Notes: generated by a model from the sequence alone, not told the origin. Numbered from the stretch's first letter, positions 1 through 11,045 are shown. The stretch is 64,000 nt of DNA from Pristionchus mayeri (GCA_036245805.1 BTRK01000004.1:43054907-43118906); one strand, 5' to 3'. Numbers and translations: made by a program.

Positions 1-2636
1 TGTTCCACTATGGAACATTATGGAACATGTTTCTTCAATGTGGACTCGGTGCACGATATCGAGTGTCTGATCATAAATTTCGGTTTTTGCTCAAAACTAT
101 TACCATATGGAAAAACCAGGCCGGCTTACTATGCATAAAATATACCTTTATGAACACTGCATCAAAATTTCAACTTGAAAGGTCAATTCATTTTACATGT
201 TTTTTATCACTAATGCTCAAATGTGTGAAATTTTAGCTTTTTCATTCTAATCTTCTTCGTTTATACCGAGTCGAAGCACAAGTGATGAAAAAATAGACTA
301 CAACATGGGAGAACGTGAAAACACATCGAAACACCGGATTTTGAATCGTTCGAAAAATGGCGGTTTTAGAAATCTCGATTGTATTCAAATTTGGGCATGT
401 CAAAGTGTGGATTTTCAAACCCAAGAAGATGCGCCTACCACTAAAACTAAAGAACACTTCCACCTAAATAAGAAAATTGACATATAAGGTTCTGTGCAAA
501 TTTTCAGGTCCGGATATTTGTCACCGAACATTGCAAAAGTGATCACGTCGACCAAAATTTTTTTTCTCCTGATACTTTGCATGTTGTATATCACCAATCG
601 CTTCCGTGCCACTCCCTTTCCCCCTCTCGCCGCCATTTCTCTCTCTGACAAATCTAATTAATGTTGAATTGTTGGAGCCCTGAAAGGTGCGCGAATTTGG
701 AGATGTCGCCCTTTCTGATACAGTAAGTTTGGCTTTCTTGACATCGTTAATTAAACTAATTATGTGTATCAAAGTTTGAAACTTCAGTATCTGCAACACC
801 CAACCCCCTTGACCAGAGTTCCCTTAGCAGTCGTGCGTTCTCGGTAGCAGAGCTATGTGACCGTCGGTCGGATCATTGTGCATTTCGGTTCCCTTTGGTC
901 ACGAGGTTCTTTCGAGAGTCGCTGCAATATAGACAGTTCAAAATGTTTGTTGCTCTGACAAGCGTCTGTAGGCACAAAAAATAGTTTGGATGTCGATCAA
1001 AAATCGTCCGCACACAGCCTGTCAAACTGGATGAAATTGCGGCGGACGTATTCTGATGAGTTCTCACCAGAAAAATCAAATATTTGTTGTGAAGCGTAAC
1101 CAATTTTCAGTTTTAAAGTCAATATTTATTGATAGAGCTTAGGGAAGCTCGAAACCTAGATCGAAAATGGAAAATCGGCTTCCTGAGAACTCTTGGCCGA
1201 TGTATGCTCTATCGACTGATGTATTTCACTGATCAGCAACTTGTGATCGGATAGAGTTATTTAAGCTTTAAGTTTAAAAAAAGCTTCGACAGTAAATTGA
1301 ATATGTTTCAAAAGATATATTTGATTTTCGTGTTTTGAATGGCGTTAAAGCTGACAAATTATTATGTTTCATCAATGATATTTGTCAGGGGAATGATTAC
1401 GAGAGCGAACAAAGAAAGACCTCGTCTGCCACACAAATACGCCTTTACATCCATTCTGACAGGCTGTGCCACATTTATAGTCAATCAATTTTCCTTTTTA
1501 CTTCATGGTAGATAAAAAATTACATGTTACAAGACTATACGGAAAGCGATTCTCCATTAAAAAAAACCCGATTCGCGCGTTAGCTTCCTATCATTCAAGG
1601 AGAGGGAGAGGCTAATGACAATATGAATATACTGGTGATTGTGTGATCTAGAGATGAGAGCAGAGCATGAATTCGAGTCATTCACCTATATATATGCATC
1701 GTTTACTTGTGTTTAATGCATAATCGCACATCAAACACACTCCAACTGTATCCTCAAATAAGAAAATTTTCGATCACTTTCCTTTTTACTTTCATCCCTA
1801 TTCCGCGAGATTGAAGCAGGCGAATCAGACTATGGTTTCCTTTGTGAGGAGACTACCCAGACCTGACCAGAACAGCTCACGGCGTATTACTGTGTCTTTT
1901 CAGTTCTTCCTTTCACTTGACCGCACTTCCTCCCACACTTACCGTCTTCCTTCGCTCTTTCGACATAGAGATATATCGCCGAAAGTCAAAGAGTGGAGTA
2001 GGAAGGCGTGCATAAGCGAGTGGAGACTGTTTCACACATGCCATTTCCGGCATTGGAAAAACTATGAATTTTACAAAAACGGTTGTGTTGGGAATAATGC
2101 GAAATCGCGAGGGCTTGTGAATTGTCACCCCTACTTGTGAATTCGATCAGGGGTATTTTCGATTGTTGCAAGAAAGGAAATGTCTTAAGCGAAACAGTCG
2201 CTTTCTTCCCTCCCCTGCAAATTAGAGAAGGCGAGAAGGGGGACTGTGGCGATATAGTGACCGGCGAGTAGACGTGTTTTAGATATCGAAGAGAAGAGAG
2301 CCGAACAGACTCTCGGCATATCAATATTGTCACAAACGTCCAACTTGTAAAACTCGAAATTTACAGTTCTTTAGGCGTGTGGCAGTCCTGAAAGCAGAGG
2401 CGCATTTCCGGTTCCAAGTACAGGAGGAAGCCTACGGCGCGTTTCAATTGTTTCTTAACTTTTATCATAATTATCCCTCGTTAGATCGTCTCGTCCTTTC
2501 TCAGCCGGCAAGAGATAAATTGTTATTAATGCAATACGAGAGGCAATCTGAATCGCGACTGTTTCTCACCTGGAAATTGCAACTTTGCATATACAATACC
2601 AGAGTGGAAACCACTGATTCAATCGCGTTCAGTTTT
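1..2636. other. Gene-poor stretch, no supported gene
   Basis: I see no open frame here with nematode-like splice sites or a recognisable domain. The longer frames (for example 1811-2140) overlap frames on the other strand and have no family resemblance. Positions about 852-925 hold a short repeat listed separately. Confidence 0.5.
852..925 (+). repeat. Short dispersed repeat, copy 1
   Basis: The segment contains GTGACCGTCGGTCGGAT, followed after about 20 bases by CCCTTTGGTCACGAGGTTCT. The same two blocks recur in the same order at 15721-15798 with several substitutions. Related pieces lie near 34078-34110 and, inverted, near 34503-34531. This is what a dispersed non-autonomous element would look like; the family is not recognised. 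Confidence 0.5.
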
Positions 2637-3058
2637 CCGCTGAGTCAGAAACTGGATTGTGCAAAAATACTGCTCGATATGGTGTGTTATTGTCGACAAA
2701 AAATTCGTTACTTTTCATTTGTAGCAAGATCTCCTATCATTTGCCTTTTTTTAAACTTTCGCGATGTGTTTTTGCAGGTTTTTTGCAAGTTGGAGCTGAG
2801 TGTTCGACCACCGTTAGTTTACCACTTTCGTATCGCGTAAAATCATAAATGCACATCTAAACTGGTTTTAGTTTGTTCACGAGTTTTAGCTAATATTGTT
2901 GGCGTTGTCAGTGCAAATAATGTCATGGGCTGTCGATAGTGGATGGATGCAGCAGGATTTGAGCCAACTTCCGATCACGTGTCGGATGCTCTTACCAGTA
3001 AGCCATACCCTCTTGAGTCACTGTCCTCCTTTCTCGTAATATTATTTTTTGGCAAAAG
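2637..3058 (-). repeat. tRNA-headed SINE-like repeat, copy 1
   Basis: This block is a diverged duplicate of 3774-4192. Shared phrases include GAGTCAGAAACTGGATTGTG at the left and CCCTCTTGAG at the right. Read on the minus strand, 3010-2944 looks tRNA-derived. An A-box-like TGGCTTACTGG leads into TCCGA...TCGGA, which can form a 5-bp anticodon stem with a 7-base loop. A B-box-like GGCTCAAATCC follows. Such a head with an unrelated body is the structure of a SINE. Pol III transcription is inferred only. Confidence 0.5.
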
Positions 3059-3162
3059 ATTTGTTAGCGTTTGAAATTCGGATAGTCGCCCTTAAATTTC
3101 ACTAATCCTCTTGGCCTGTCAAGTGAAGTGTGTTGGACGATGAGAGCTTGGTTTTGATGCAG

Positions 3163-3289
3163 TATCTCTCCTATACCTGCCGTGAATACGAGTGTTTTTC
3201 ACGAAAGACTTACTTTGACAATACGGAATGCATCCTTCCCTATTACGAATGGGTCAAGAACACTGCAGATGAGGGCTGTCAGGCCATCG
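3163..3289 (+). CDS. Isolated cysteine-rich exon (possible DUF19-like secreted protein)
   Basis: A 127-base exon candidate lies between a gatgcag acceptor and a gttagt donor. It encodes about 42 residues with four cysteines, in the context YTCREYECFSRKTYFDNTEC and later EGCQAIG. The run of aromatic and acidic residues between regularly spaced cysteines resembles nematode secreted DUF19-type domains, a tentative match from memory. I could not find convincing upstream or downstream exons. The end of the exon and its donor are included in the 80-bp tandem duplication that follows, so this may be a gene remnant. Confidence 0.3.
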
Positions 3290-3420
3290 GTTAGTTATAG
3301 AATTTCAGTCATAGTGTTCGTAATTCGGGTATTCGTATCACACTGCGGATGAGGGTTGTCCGGCCATCGGTTAGTTATAGAATTTCAGTGATAGTGTTCG
3401 TAATTCGGGTATTCGTATCT
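3261..3420. repeat. 80-bp tandem duplication, two copies
   Basis: 3261-3340 and 3341-3420 are near-identical copies starting CACTGCAGATGAGGG and CACTGCGGATGAGGG. The unit includes the 3' end of the cysteine-rich exon candidate and its splice donor, so the duplication also copied a donor site. Confidence 0.85.
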
Positions 3421-3773
3421 TCATTTTTCCCACACTCTAGACCGGTCGACTGATGAGAGAGTGTAGACAATGAACATTGGACAGAATTGTGATCACTACT
3501 TAGTCTTAACAATCAACTCTGTTCTTCCATACTATTTCGAGCTATTATCACATCATTTCGAAAACGCAAGAGTATTGCGATGTACACGAATAGACTCTAT
3601 TCTTGTCCGAAGTGGGGTATTCATCGATATATCGCACGAGACAAATTTCGATTTGGAAGTTCAAAGTACAAAGTACAAAATACAACTTTTGAGTTCAAAG
3701 TTCAAAGTTCAGAGTATGGTGTGTTATTGTCAATAAAAAAATCTGAGTCAGCGAAATTGAATATGTTCAATTT

Positions 3774-4192
3774 TTTCGCTGAGTCAGAAACTGGATTGTG
3801 CAAAAAAATATATGGTATGTTTTGTCAACAAAAAATGTTACATATCATGTGCAGCAAGATCTCCTCCCATTTGCTAATTTTATCACGATTTTTTTTCAGG
3901 TTTTCTTGCAAGTTGGAGCTGATCAACAGTGTTCGACCACGGTTAGTTGACCACTTTAGTATCGCGCAAAATTATATGTGCCCATCTGAACTGGTTTTAG
4001 TTTGCTTACGAGTTTTAACTAAGAGTGTTGGCGTTGTCAGTGCAAATACTGTATTGGGCTCTCGATAGTGGATGGATGCAGCATATTTCGAAACAGCGAC
4101 CTTCCGAGCACGTGTCGAGTGATCTTACCGGTAAGCTATACCCTCTTGAGCCACAGTCCCCCTTTCTCGTACTATGCTATTGGGCAAAAGGC
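3774..4192 (-). repeat. tRNA-headed SINE-like repeat, copy 2
   Basis: This is a diverged copy of 2637-3058 in the same orientation. On the minus strand the head at 4143-4076 reads TAGCTTACCGGTAAGA (A-box-like), then CTCGACACGTGCTCGG, then GTTTCGAAAT in place of the B box. The body shares TGCAAGTTGGAGCTGA and a long downstream stretch with copy 1. Divergence between copies shows they are old. Confidence 0.5.
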
Positions 4193-4257
4193 CATGTCTC
4201 TCTACATAAGCAGTAACGACGAGATGAGTTTGGAACGTACGCATGCCTTGATTTTCA

Positions 4258-4345
4258 CTTTAATAATATTAATAATATTAACAATATTACTATAATATTA
4301 TTACATATATAGTATAATATTATATTATACATATATGATATTATA
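4258..4345. repeat. AT-rich microsatellite-like tract
   Basis: Imperfect (AATATT/TATA) repeats with almost no G or C, just downstream of the minus-strand Smr gene. No other signal is seen. Confidence 0.7.
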
Positions 4346-5322
4346 ATAGTGCATGTTATAATATGTTTGCATATTGTGCAAGACTGATGCGTGTATCGAG
4401 TGATGGGAGTGATATTCATATTTCATATTTATGCTGGTGGTCCTGCAGGAGGGCGACTTCGGTGTAGAGGGGATCGTCGTTAGGTCAAGGGATTGAATCT
4501 TCTTTGGCTTCTCTGGTAAACTGTAGGGACGATCGTGGCGGATCTCCGCATTGATGTAGATCATCAGCGCAGACTTGAGCGGGGCATTTCTTGCGGGTAG
4601 ATCACAGATCATTTCAACCAAAATAATTAGCGCCGCACAATCAGTAAATTCGATTTTGCCATACATCGAAGCTGGCATACTTTCACTAATATCAACACTT
4701 GCACAATTCTCTAGCGCACCGCCGTGCATCGTATTCGATGTGAAAACACGAACGAAGTGAATAGTGCTGTATCATATGCATTTTACAAGAATAATATATG
4801 ATTTGTCTATGTGATCACTAACTGAGATAATTAAGATGACAAGAACAATCGAAAAGAAACATGCAATGGTACTGCGCTAAAATTAATTGTAGTAAGATAC
4901 AGCGCAAAAATGGAGTCGATGGAGTGATTACCATGCCCTATGCAAGATACATTTTCCTATACATTTTTGATCATATCGAGATGTAGATGCTGCTTTTTAA
5001 AACTAGACCACTAGATCGTTCAAATGAACAGCATATAATAAGCGAAATCTAACTCACCGGAAATGACATAGATAACCTTGGGACATGAGCGTCCTGGAAA
5101 AAATATTAAATATTGTTCGAGCAAGAAGCCAATTCGAATTTTGAAAAAAATAAGAACATATTAATACGTTGAAACTTCTCGTGATCAAACGCAATGTTCA
5201 AGGAAAAAGTCAAATCCTTACTACGTTTAGTTGCATGTATTAGTTCCATTATGAAAGATTGTACTTGACGAGCAGCAAGCCCGTGGCAGTCGATCACGTC
5301 GAAATTGAGATGGGAATTCAAC
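4325..5322 (-). CDS. Smr-domain protein, 3' part (paralogue C)
   Basis: Smr domains bind and often cut nucleic acid; in nematodes the Smr/CUE protein NONU-1 acts in translation surveillance. Exon 5322-5222 carries VIDCHGLAARQVQSFIMELI, the LDLHG-type first motif with C replacing the second L. Exon 5093-5058 carries PKVIYVISG, matching the Smr beta strand before the GxGxHS loop. These exons start in phase 1 and end in phase 1, exactly as in the two paralogues at 20.4 and 26.6 kb. A third exon likely lies within 4325-4729 (PLKSALMIYI, an Smr helix), but the loop itself is not clear and the 3' end is uncertain. No upstream exons are seen: 74 bases upstream lies the long-TIR transposon at 5396, so the gene is probably truncated or interrupted. 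Confidence 0.6.
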
Positions 5323-5347
5323 CTTAAATACAATATGGAAATATCTA

Positions 5348-5395
5348 CAGTACCGCAGAGTCTCCCCCCTAACGGGATCGCCGCGGCGCGGCGCG
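5348..5395. repeat. Single arm of a GTACCGCA-type MITE
   Basis: CAGTACCGCAGAGTCTCCC followed by an ACGGG and a GC-rich run resembles the arm of the palindromic element at 38632-38812. No matching second arm is found beside it or on the far side of the transposon that begins at 5396. Confidence 0.4.
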
Positions 5396-6387
5396 GTGTG
5401 TCACCCCATGTCACCCCGACTTTGAGGGGGCTTTTACCCCCTTCAAAATGTATAACTTTTTGGCTATTTTTGGCTATGGGCTTCTTTCGTCAAGGGCTAT
5501 CGATTGGTGTACTCAGATCTGCATATTTCCCATTTGGTCTTTGATCTTGGCGGTCTCTCGCCTCCTCCCCCCTCCACTCATTTCCATACTCCCTTGTGTG
5601 GGAGAGAGACCTTTGTTTCCATTCCACTCTTTCAATTCTGCTCACATCGTTCGGTTGGTTAGTGCTTTCGCTTGTTGGTTCGACTCGCTTTCAGATATCC
5701 GTCTCATATAGCGTATCGGCTACAGTATCCAGACGGGAGATTGAGCCAGATCAACTAACGCGCAGCATTTTCGCACTGGAATCATGTAAGATGGGTGCCG
5801 ATTTGGAGTCAGAACAGTAAGCTTTCCATGCCGTTTATTGATTCATCGATCTTCAGGTGATCTACCGTATATTCTTGTCATTTTTTTCGATTCAAGAGAT
5901 CATGATGCATTTCGTGTTAGCCAACTTTTTTATGATAAGGAAAGTTAATTCGAAGGAAAAAATGGTGAAATTTGTATTTTAAGTTTAAAAACAATTTTTA
6001 TTTAAAAAATTCAATAAAATGTTGAGGTACCGTAATTCACAAATTTGATCCAAACGGAAAAAATGTTTGACGTGGAACGGAAAAATCACAACTCTTTCTT
6101 CGACAGAGCTCCCTCATTTTAAAACTTTTACGCTTTTGATTCGCTTGTTTTCTTTGGATAATCGTTATGCGTGATGTGATCGCATGTTAATTCCAGTCCC
6201 ACTTGGCTCACTCGCCCCCTGCCCATTAGGATTCATTCGAAGAATGGAGTTGCAGTCCTTATCAGATGAGTCCATCCTTTCAATTTCGAATCAGCACCCA
6301 TTAGGGATTAGATCGAACAGGTGTATAGCTTGTGAGGAATTTCTTTGCAGCGTGGGTCCGCTAGGATCCATTTTTAAATGGAGCTTC
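5396..6387 (+). repeat. Left terminal inverted repeat
   Basis: About 992 bases, matched in reverse by 9700-10688. Near the outer end GTCACCCC occurs twice in direct order, followed at 5423-5445 by the hairpin TGAGGGGG-loop-CCCCCTTCA. The inner end reads TTTTTAAATGGAGCTTC. Both arms hold a 68-residue open frame near the inner end, but it has no family resemblance and is probably chance. Confidence 0.9.
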
Positions 6388-6515
6388 TCGGGAAGTTGTG
6401 AAAAAAGGAGCGAAAGAAGAACTTTATTAAGGACATGTAACAGGTACATCTTACATTATACACTCAGAATAATACTAAAACAACGATGAACCAGGGCTTA
6501 ATTTGGACGGGGGAA

Positions 6516-7841
6516 TTAATTATATACATGTTTGGTCCTATGTTCTGCAATTGCGGTTCCTTTGGCTGCTTTAACCGATTTTGCGTTATCTATGCAGTGG
6601 TCATAATACATATTGCACATCTCAGGGGTCAGTTTGGTTTCCCAAAAGGTCTCTATTGCCATGATTAGGTCTAATCTTGTGGTTGGCTTGACCTCCCACT
6701 CTACGAAGATCTTCAGCTCCCTCCAAATAAACTCTATGGGGTTAAGATCTGGAGAACAGGGAGCCCACTCAGCCACATTGATCCCCCACTGGTTTCTGAG
6801 TGTGTCCAATGCATGGCGAGATGTATGACATCTCGCTCCGTCCTGCATGTAGATGGCGTCTTGTCTCCCAAAGGTTGAATCGATGTAGGGAAGAAGGTGC
6901 TCTTGGAGAATCTCGAGATATGTATGGTCCTTCAGCCTCTCCATTTTCTTTAGAAACACGAGGGGTCCTCTTCCCAATCGAGAAATGGCACCCCAAACGG
7001 CAACCTAAGACGCATATTAAATTCACAACGGAATAGAAATTACTGACTTTTTCAGGGAAGGCTTGAGTCGGCAAGAGGCGGGCAGGATCGGCGGCATCGT
7101 CAGTAGTTACTTGATGGGTGTTCCCGCATAGAGAAAGGGAACACTCATCAGAGAATATCTAAGAGGAGGTTGATAACTTAATTATCTTGCTATTCTAACC
7201 CAGTAATCGAAGCGTTCCCCATTTGCAATCCATCGTTCTACCATTGATAATCGTCGAGCTGCCTGATCAGGCTTGATCTTTGGTACACTCCTAGAAACAG
7301 CAATCATAGTTGATCAGATTTCCTAATTTTGTTATACGTACAGGGGTGCATATGTCTTAAGTGATGATGCCCTTTTCATCGACTGCAAAACAGATCGAGA
7401 GATGTCGGTATCTTCGTCTCTCTTGATTCGAGATCGAATCTCAATGAGATGATGAATCGTGGTTTAGATGCAAGAGTGCTTGGGGGTGCGAGAACGCTAA
7501 TAAAATATGAATAGTATTAATACCTGTCGTTCTGAGGCCCTCTTGTCTTCCTTGTATTTATCCTTCACAATTTGTTGTACCTTTTCACTATCTTCTCCGA
7601 ACACATAACTTCTTAAATATTTTTTTTTCTCAATTCACAAAAGTCTATATGTTGTCAACTCTTATCTCACTTGTACACTCTAGCTGTCCCCGATTTCCTT
7701 TCGTTCTCCTTCTTCACAAACGTGAGAACCGATTGGTACGAAACTTTGTGCTTCAAATTTTCGAGATGACGATGAATTTCTCTCCCTCCCAATGAACATT
7801 TGTGCTCTGCAGATATCTTCCACTTCTTTTGTCAAATTCAT
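6516..7841 (-). pseudogene. Tc1-type DDE transposase gene with introns, damaged
   Basis: Cut-and-paste transposase of the Tc1/mariner superfamily. Exon 7004-6516 is canonical: VAVWGAISRLGRGPL, catalytic D in YMQDGARCHTS, then D34E-type SPDLNPIEFIWRELK. Exon 7158-7048 carries the first catalytic Asp in IFSDECSLSLCG. Exons 7290-7200 and about 7470-7342 join in phase and give the lead-in QAARRLSMVERW. N-terminal exons encode a helix-turn-helix-like REIHRHLENLKHKVSYQSVL. All joins from 7470 downward keep frame. Two defects appear: a TAA in frame at 7464-7466 unless an unseen intron removes it, and a frame change near 7800 between the likely start (ATG 7841) and the helix-turn-helix. The multi-intron structure is unusual for a transposase. 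Confidence 0.75.
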
Positions 7842-8062
7842 CTGCAGATGAGAATAAATATTAATAACGATGAACGATGGACCAACAAGAGAGACGATAA
7901 AATCGATAAATGAATGACACTTTATGGTAATGAATAGTCGAGGAAGTGTCAGAGAACAAAGGGATTATTGAAATCAGATGCATTCTCATCTTTTCTTGTT
8001 CTGTTGTGTGTTCGTCTCTATCGTTTTCTAAGTGTTTAAAGAGTTCTTTTGAGACCAGAACG
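7842..8062. promoter_or_regulatory. Shared intergenic region between divergent transposon genes
   Basis: About 220 bases separate the apparent starts of the minus-strand transposase and the plus-strand accessory gene. By position it would hold both promoters. No TATA box or trans-splice acceptor stands out clearly. Confidence 0.35.
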
Positions 8063-9713
8063 ATGTCATTCTTCGTGGGTGAATGCCCAAATGACCCAAC
8101 TCTGAGAGAGATATGCCCGGTCATCGACATAAGAGCTGGTCGAGTTTGCACCAACCCCCCTGCTACAGTAACCTATCTACATTCACTCGGGATGTTATTT
8201 GAGAGGAAGACAATTTTTGTGGGGAGTAAGGCAGACTGTCTTGCATTCATGAGGAGGGAGCCAAGTGAGTGATTCTACATTACTTCTCTCCACTCAATGA
8301 GTACATATACAGTATCATACCACTTCTTCGATACAATTGTGCATTATGTTCATCGTACCCTCGTCTAGTCCTGATGGATGAGTGAGTGAATTCCATATCA
8401 GGAGCTCGTTCATCCACGAGGAAGGGGCAGACTCCGGCGGAGCCGACTAAGATGCTGACTAGGAAGAGGAAAGCTGCCTCAGCTGCCTCCACTCACCCCT
8501 CCCTCCCTCCACCCACTACTGCCAGCGTGCGTTCCGCACTCGCGGAAGAATCTGGTCAGAAATTTTGACCTCCATCCCCTATGTGTGTGTCAATAAGAAT
8601 GCACAGCAATCAGTAAATGTATGCTTGTTATCTTACAAGTCAACATAAACAAACGAGTAATTAGATGGAGATGCCTCCCTCGATGAGGCTCCCTCTACTG
8701 TAGCTCCAGCAGTTCCCTCGCACCAGCTGCGACCAGTGAAAAGAGGTGTCAAATCTGAAATTAAATACAACTGATTTATCTTCTTTAGAACCTCGGTCTC
8801 AATCTCGGCAGGTCTCCTTTCTCGCACCACCGGCTGCAGCGGCATCTACTACCAGGTAGTTCAGAAACGAAAGAAGTAAAACCGCTGAATATTTAGACAG
8901 AGTGTCCCTCTTCCTCCTCCCCCTGCTGACAATTCCATTGCAATTAATCTCCTTCGACCCGTTGTAGAAGCTACGAGAAGCAGTGTGAGTCCCTTTAGAT
9001 TATGGTCAAGCACAAGTTTAATGGACTAACAATGAACTCCTTCCTATAGGTCGCCCAGTTAGCAGAGCAGACTAACGAATTGAGGGAGAATCAGAAGGAA
9101 ATAATGAGTGCTCTTTCATTCATTAAAGACAACATGGCTACCAAGCCAGTAATGCAGAGTAAGTTTGATACAACTGAATTCCTTCAACTGAATTTCTTGT
9201 TTCTAGGGAGAGCCCGGGACTATTTCCCCCGTGAGAAAGTGGCTGTTTTCCCTCAAAACCCTCAGAGACCTCGAGTTCGCAAGAGAGCTCGTGGATGCTC
9301 TCTTCCACGATACCCCAGAGCACCTTATCCCTCTTCAGAAGAGGAATCCTGCTAAAATGGTGTATGTACGAGAGGTACCTAAGACTTTTCGAAAGTGATT
9401 GGACTGATCATTAAGACATTCCTTGCTCTCCGCTGCAGCAGTGAACAGGATTTCTCGACCAAGTGGTCGCCAGTCGCGAGGGCGTGAGGGAATACTCTTT
9501 TGGAACTACTGATAGAATAACTACAGGATTAACTGGAACAACCGACGTCGCATCAACTCTGACACCTACTCGATCCAGAAGCCAGCGCTCATTTCATACT
9601 TAGAGGAGTGCGACGCCATCGATCTGGATAATGCTGCTCATGCTAATAGGGTGAAGAATGATGAATATGAGGATGAGAGGGAGGAAGAATATAATGAGCG
9701 AAGCTCCATTTAA
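8063..9713 (+). CDS. Transposon accessory gene: basic, coiled-coil, BEN-like protein
   Basis: Unrecognised gene lying wholly between the long inverted repeats. Exons 8063-8264, 8402-8554, 8665-8745 and 8789-8855 join in phase. They encode a Cys-containing N-terminus, a lysine/arginine patch (TKMLTRKRKAASA, possible nuclear signal) and a Ser/Pro-rich linker. A later exon (about 9059-9158) encodes the coiled-coil-like QTNELRENQKEIMSALSFIK. The next (about 9210-9376) encodes RDLEFARELVDALFHDTPEH, and the last (9527-9713) WNNRRRINSDTYSIQKPAL and an acidic tail. The LVDALF and INSDTY parts recall the BEN DNA-binding domain, a weak match from memory. Junctions around 8968-9059 and 9158-9210 do not keep frame with the simplest splice choices. 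The stop codon at 9711-9713 lies just inside the right inverted repeat. Confidence 0.45.
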
Positions 9714-10688
9714 AAATGGATCCTAGCGGACCCACGCTGCAAAGACATTCCTCACAAGCTATACACCTGTTCGATCTAATCCCTAATGGGTGCTGATTCG
9801 AAATTGAAAGGATGGACTCATCTGATAAGGACTGCAACTCCATTCTTCGAATGAATCCTAATGGGCAGGGGGCGAGTGAGCCAAGTGGGACTGGAATTAA
9901 CATGCGATCACATCACACATAACGATTATCCAAAGAAAACAAGCGAATAAAAGTTTTAAAATGAGGGAGCTCTGTCGAAGAAAGAGTTGTGATTTTTCCG
10001 TTCCACGTCAAACATTTTTTCCGTTTGGATCAAATTTGTGAATTACGGTACCTCAACATTTTATTGAATTTTTTAAATAAAAATTGTTTTTTAAACTTAA
10101 AAGACAAATTTCACCATTTTTTCCTTCGAATTAACTTTCCTTATCATAAAAAAGTTGGCTAACAAGAAATGCATCATGATCTCTTGAATCGAAAAAAAAT
10201 GACAAGAATATACGGTAGATCACCTGAAGATCGATGAATCAGTAAACGGCATGGAAAGCTTACTGTTCTGACTCCAAATCGGCACCCATCTTACATGATT
10301 CCAGTGCGAAAGTGCTGCGCGTTAGTTGATCTGGCTCAATCTCCCGTCTGGATACTGTAGCCGATACGCTGTATGAGACGGATATCTGAAAGCGAGTCGA
10401 ACCAACAAGCGAAAGCACTAACCAACCGAACGATGTGAGCAGAATTGAAAGAGTGGAATGGAAACAAAGGTCTCTCTCCCACACAAGGGAGTAAGTATGG
10501 AAATGAGTGGAGGGGGGAGGAGGCGAGAGACCGCCAAGATCAAAGACCAAATGGGAAATATGCAGATCTGAGTACACCAATCGATAGCCCTTGACGAAAG
10601 AAGCCCATAGCCAAAAATAGCCAAAAAGTTATACATTTTGAAGGGGGTAAAAGCCCCCTCAAAGTCGGGGTGACATGGGGTGACACAC
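9700..10688 (-). repeat. Right terminal inverted repeat
   Basis: Reverse complement of 5396-6387, about 989 bases. Differences are isolated, such as TTT versus TGT in the GAGGAATTTCTTTG region (left about 6336). The outer end reads GGGGTGACATGGGGTGACACAC. Confidence 0.9.
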
Positions 10689-11045
10689 TTCCGTTGACTC
10701 CATACGACGTTGCGTCGATTTCAGATGTTGAGGCTTTCCACAGATAATTGAAATAAACAGGCGTGTTCGCCATAAAATTTCACCCGAGAAAACTTGTCCC
10801 ACTAATTTTAGCGCTCAATTATGCTCTGGAAAGCCTCAAAAAACTCAAAAGCCTCAAAATAATCGATACATCGTCGTCGGGAGCCAGCGGAATCTCTACG
10901 TACAAAATTGGTATGTATATCTTCTCATGCGCCATTGATAACCCCAAATCACTCAAAATTTGAAAATTAATTTTTTTTGCTGTGCCGGGCTCTGATCGAA
11001 TCTTCGCCAAACGCCATCATATATTTTCAGCTTCCTCACCATCTA
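10689..11045. other. Flank of the long-TIR transposon; possible broken exon
   Basis: On the minus strand, an ATG at 10773-10771 opens a frame (MANTPVYFNYLWKASTSEID) that runs straight into the transposon end. It could be the 5' exon of a gene split by the insertion, but it resembles neither Smr paralogue upstream of their Smr exons. Otherwise nothing is seen. Confidence 0.25.

Larger units (their letters stand above)
5396..10688. mobile_element. 5.3-kb DNA transposon with ~990-bp terminal inverted repeats
   Basis: The two ends are long inverted copies, 5396-6387 and 9700-10688, starting GTGTGTCACCCCATGTCACC. Between them lie two divergent genes: an intron-bearing Tc1-type transposase on the minus strand and an accessory gene on the plus strand that reads into the right repeat. 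The arms differ at only a few positions where I compared them, which suggests recent mobility or sequence exchange between arms. I see no clear target-site duplication, and no TA at either end, which is odd for a Tc1-type enzyme. The left flank is a broken MITE arm next to an Smr gene. The element could instead be a composite in which the Tc1 gene was captured. Confidence 0.8.

Noticed and set aside
1811..2140. 109-residue plus-strand frame
   Set aside because: Two overlapping minus-strand frames are equally long; no domain or splice context.
6184..6489. Frame in the left TIR (and its copy in the right TIR)
   Set aside because: Long repeats duplicate any open frame; no domain, no splice pattern and unlike either internal gene.
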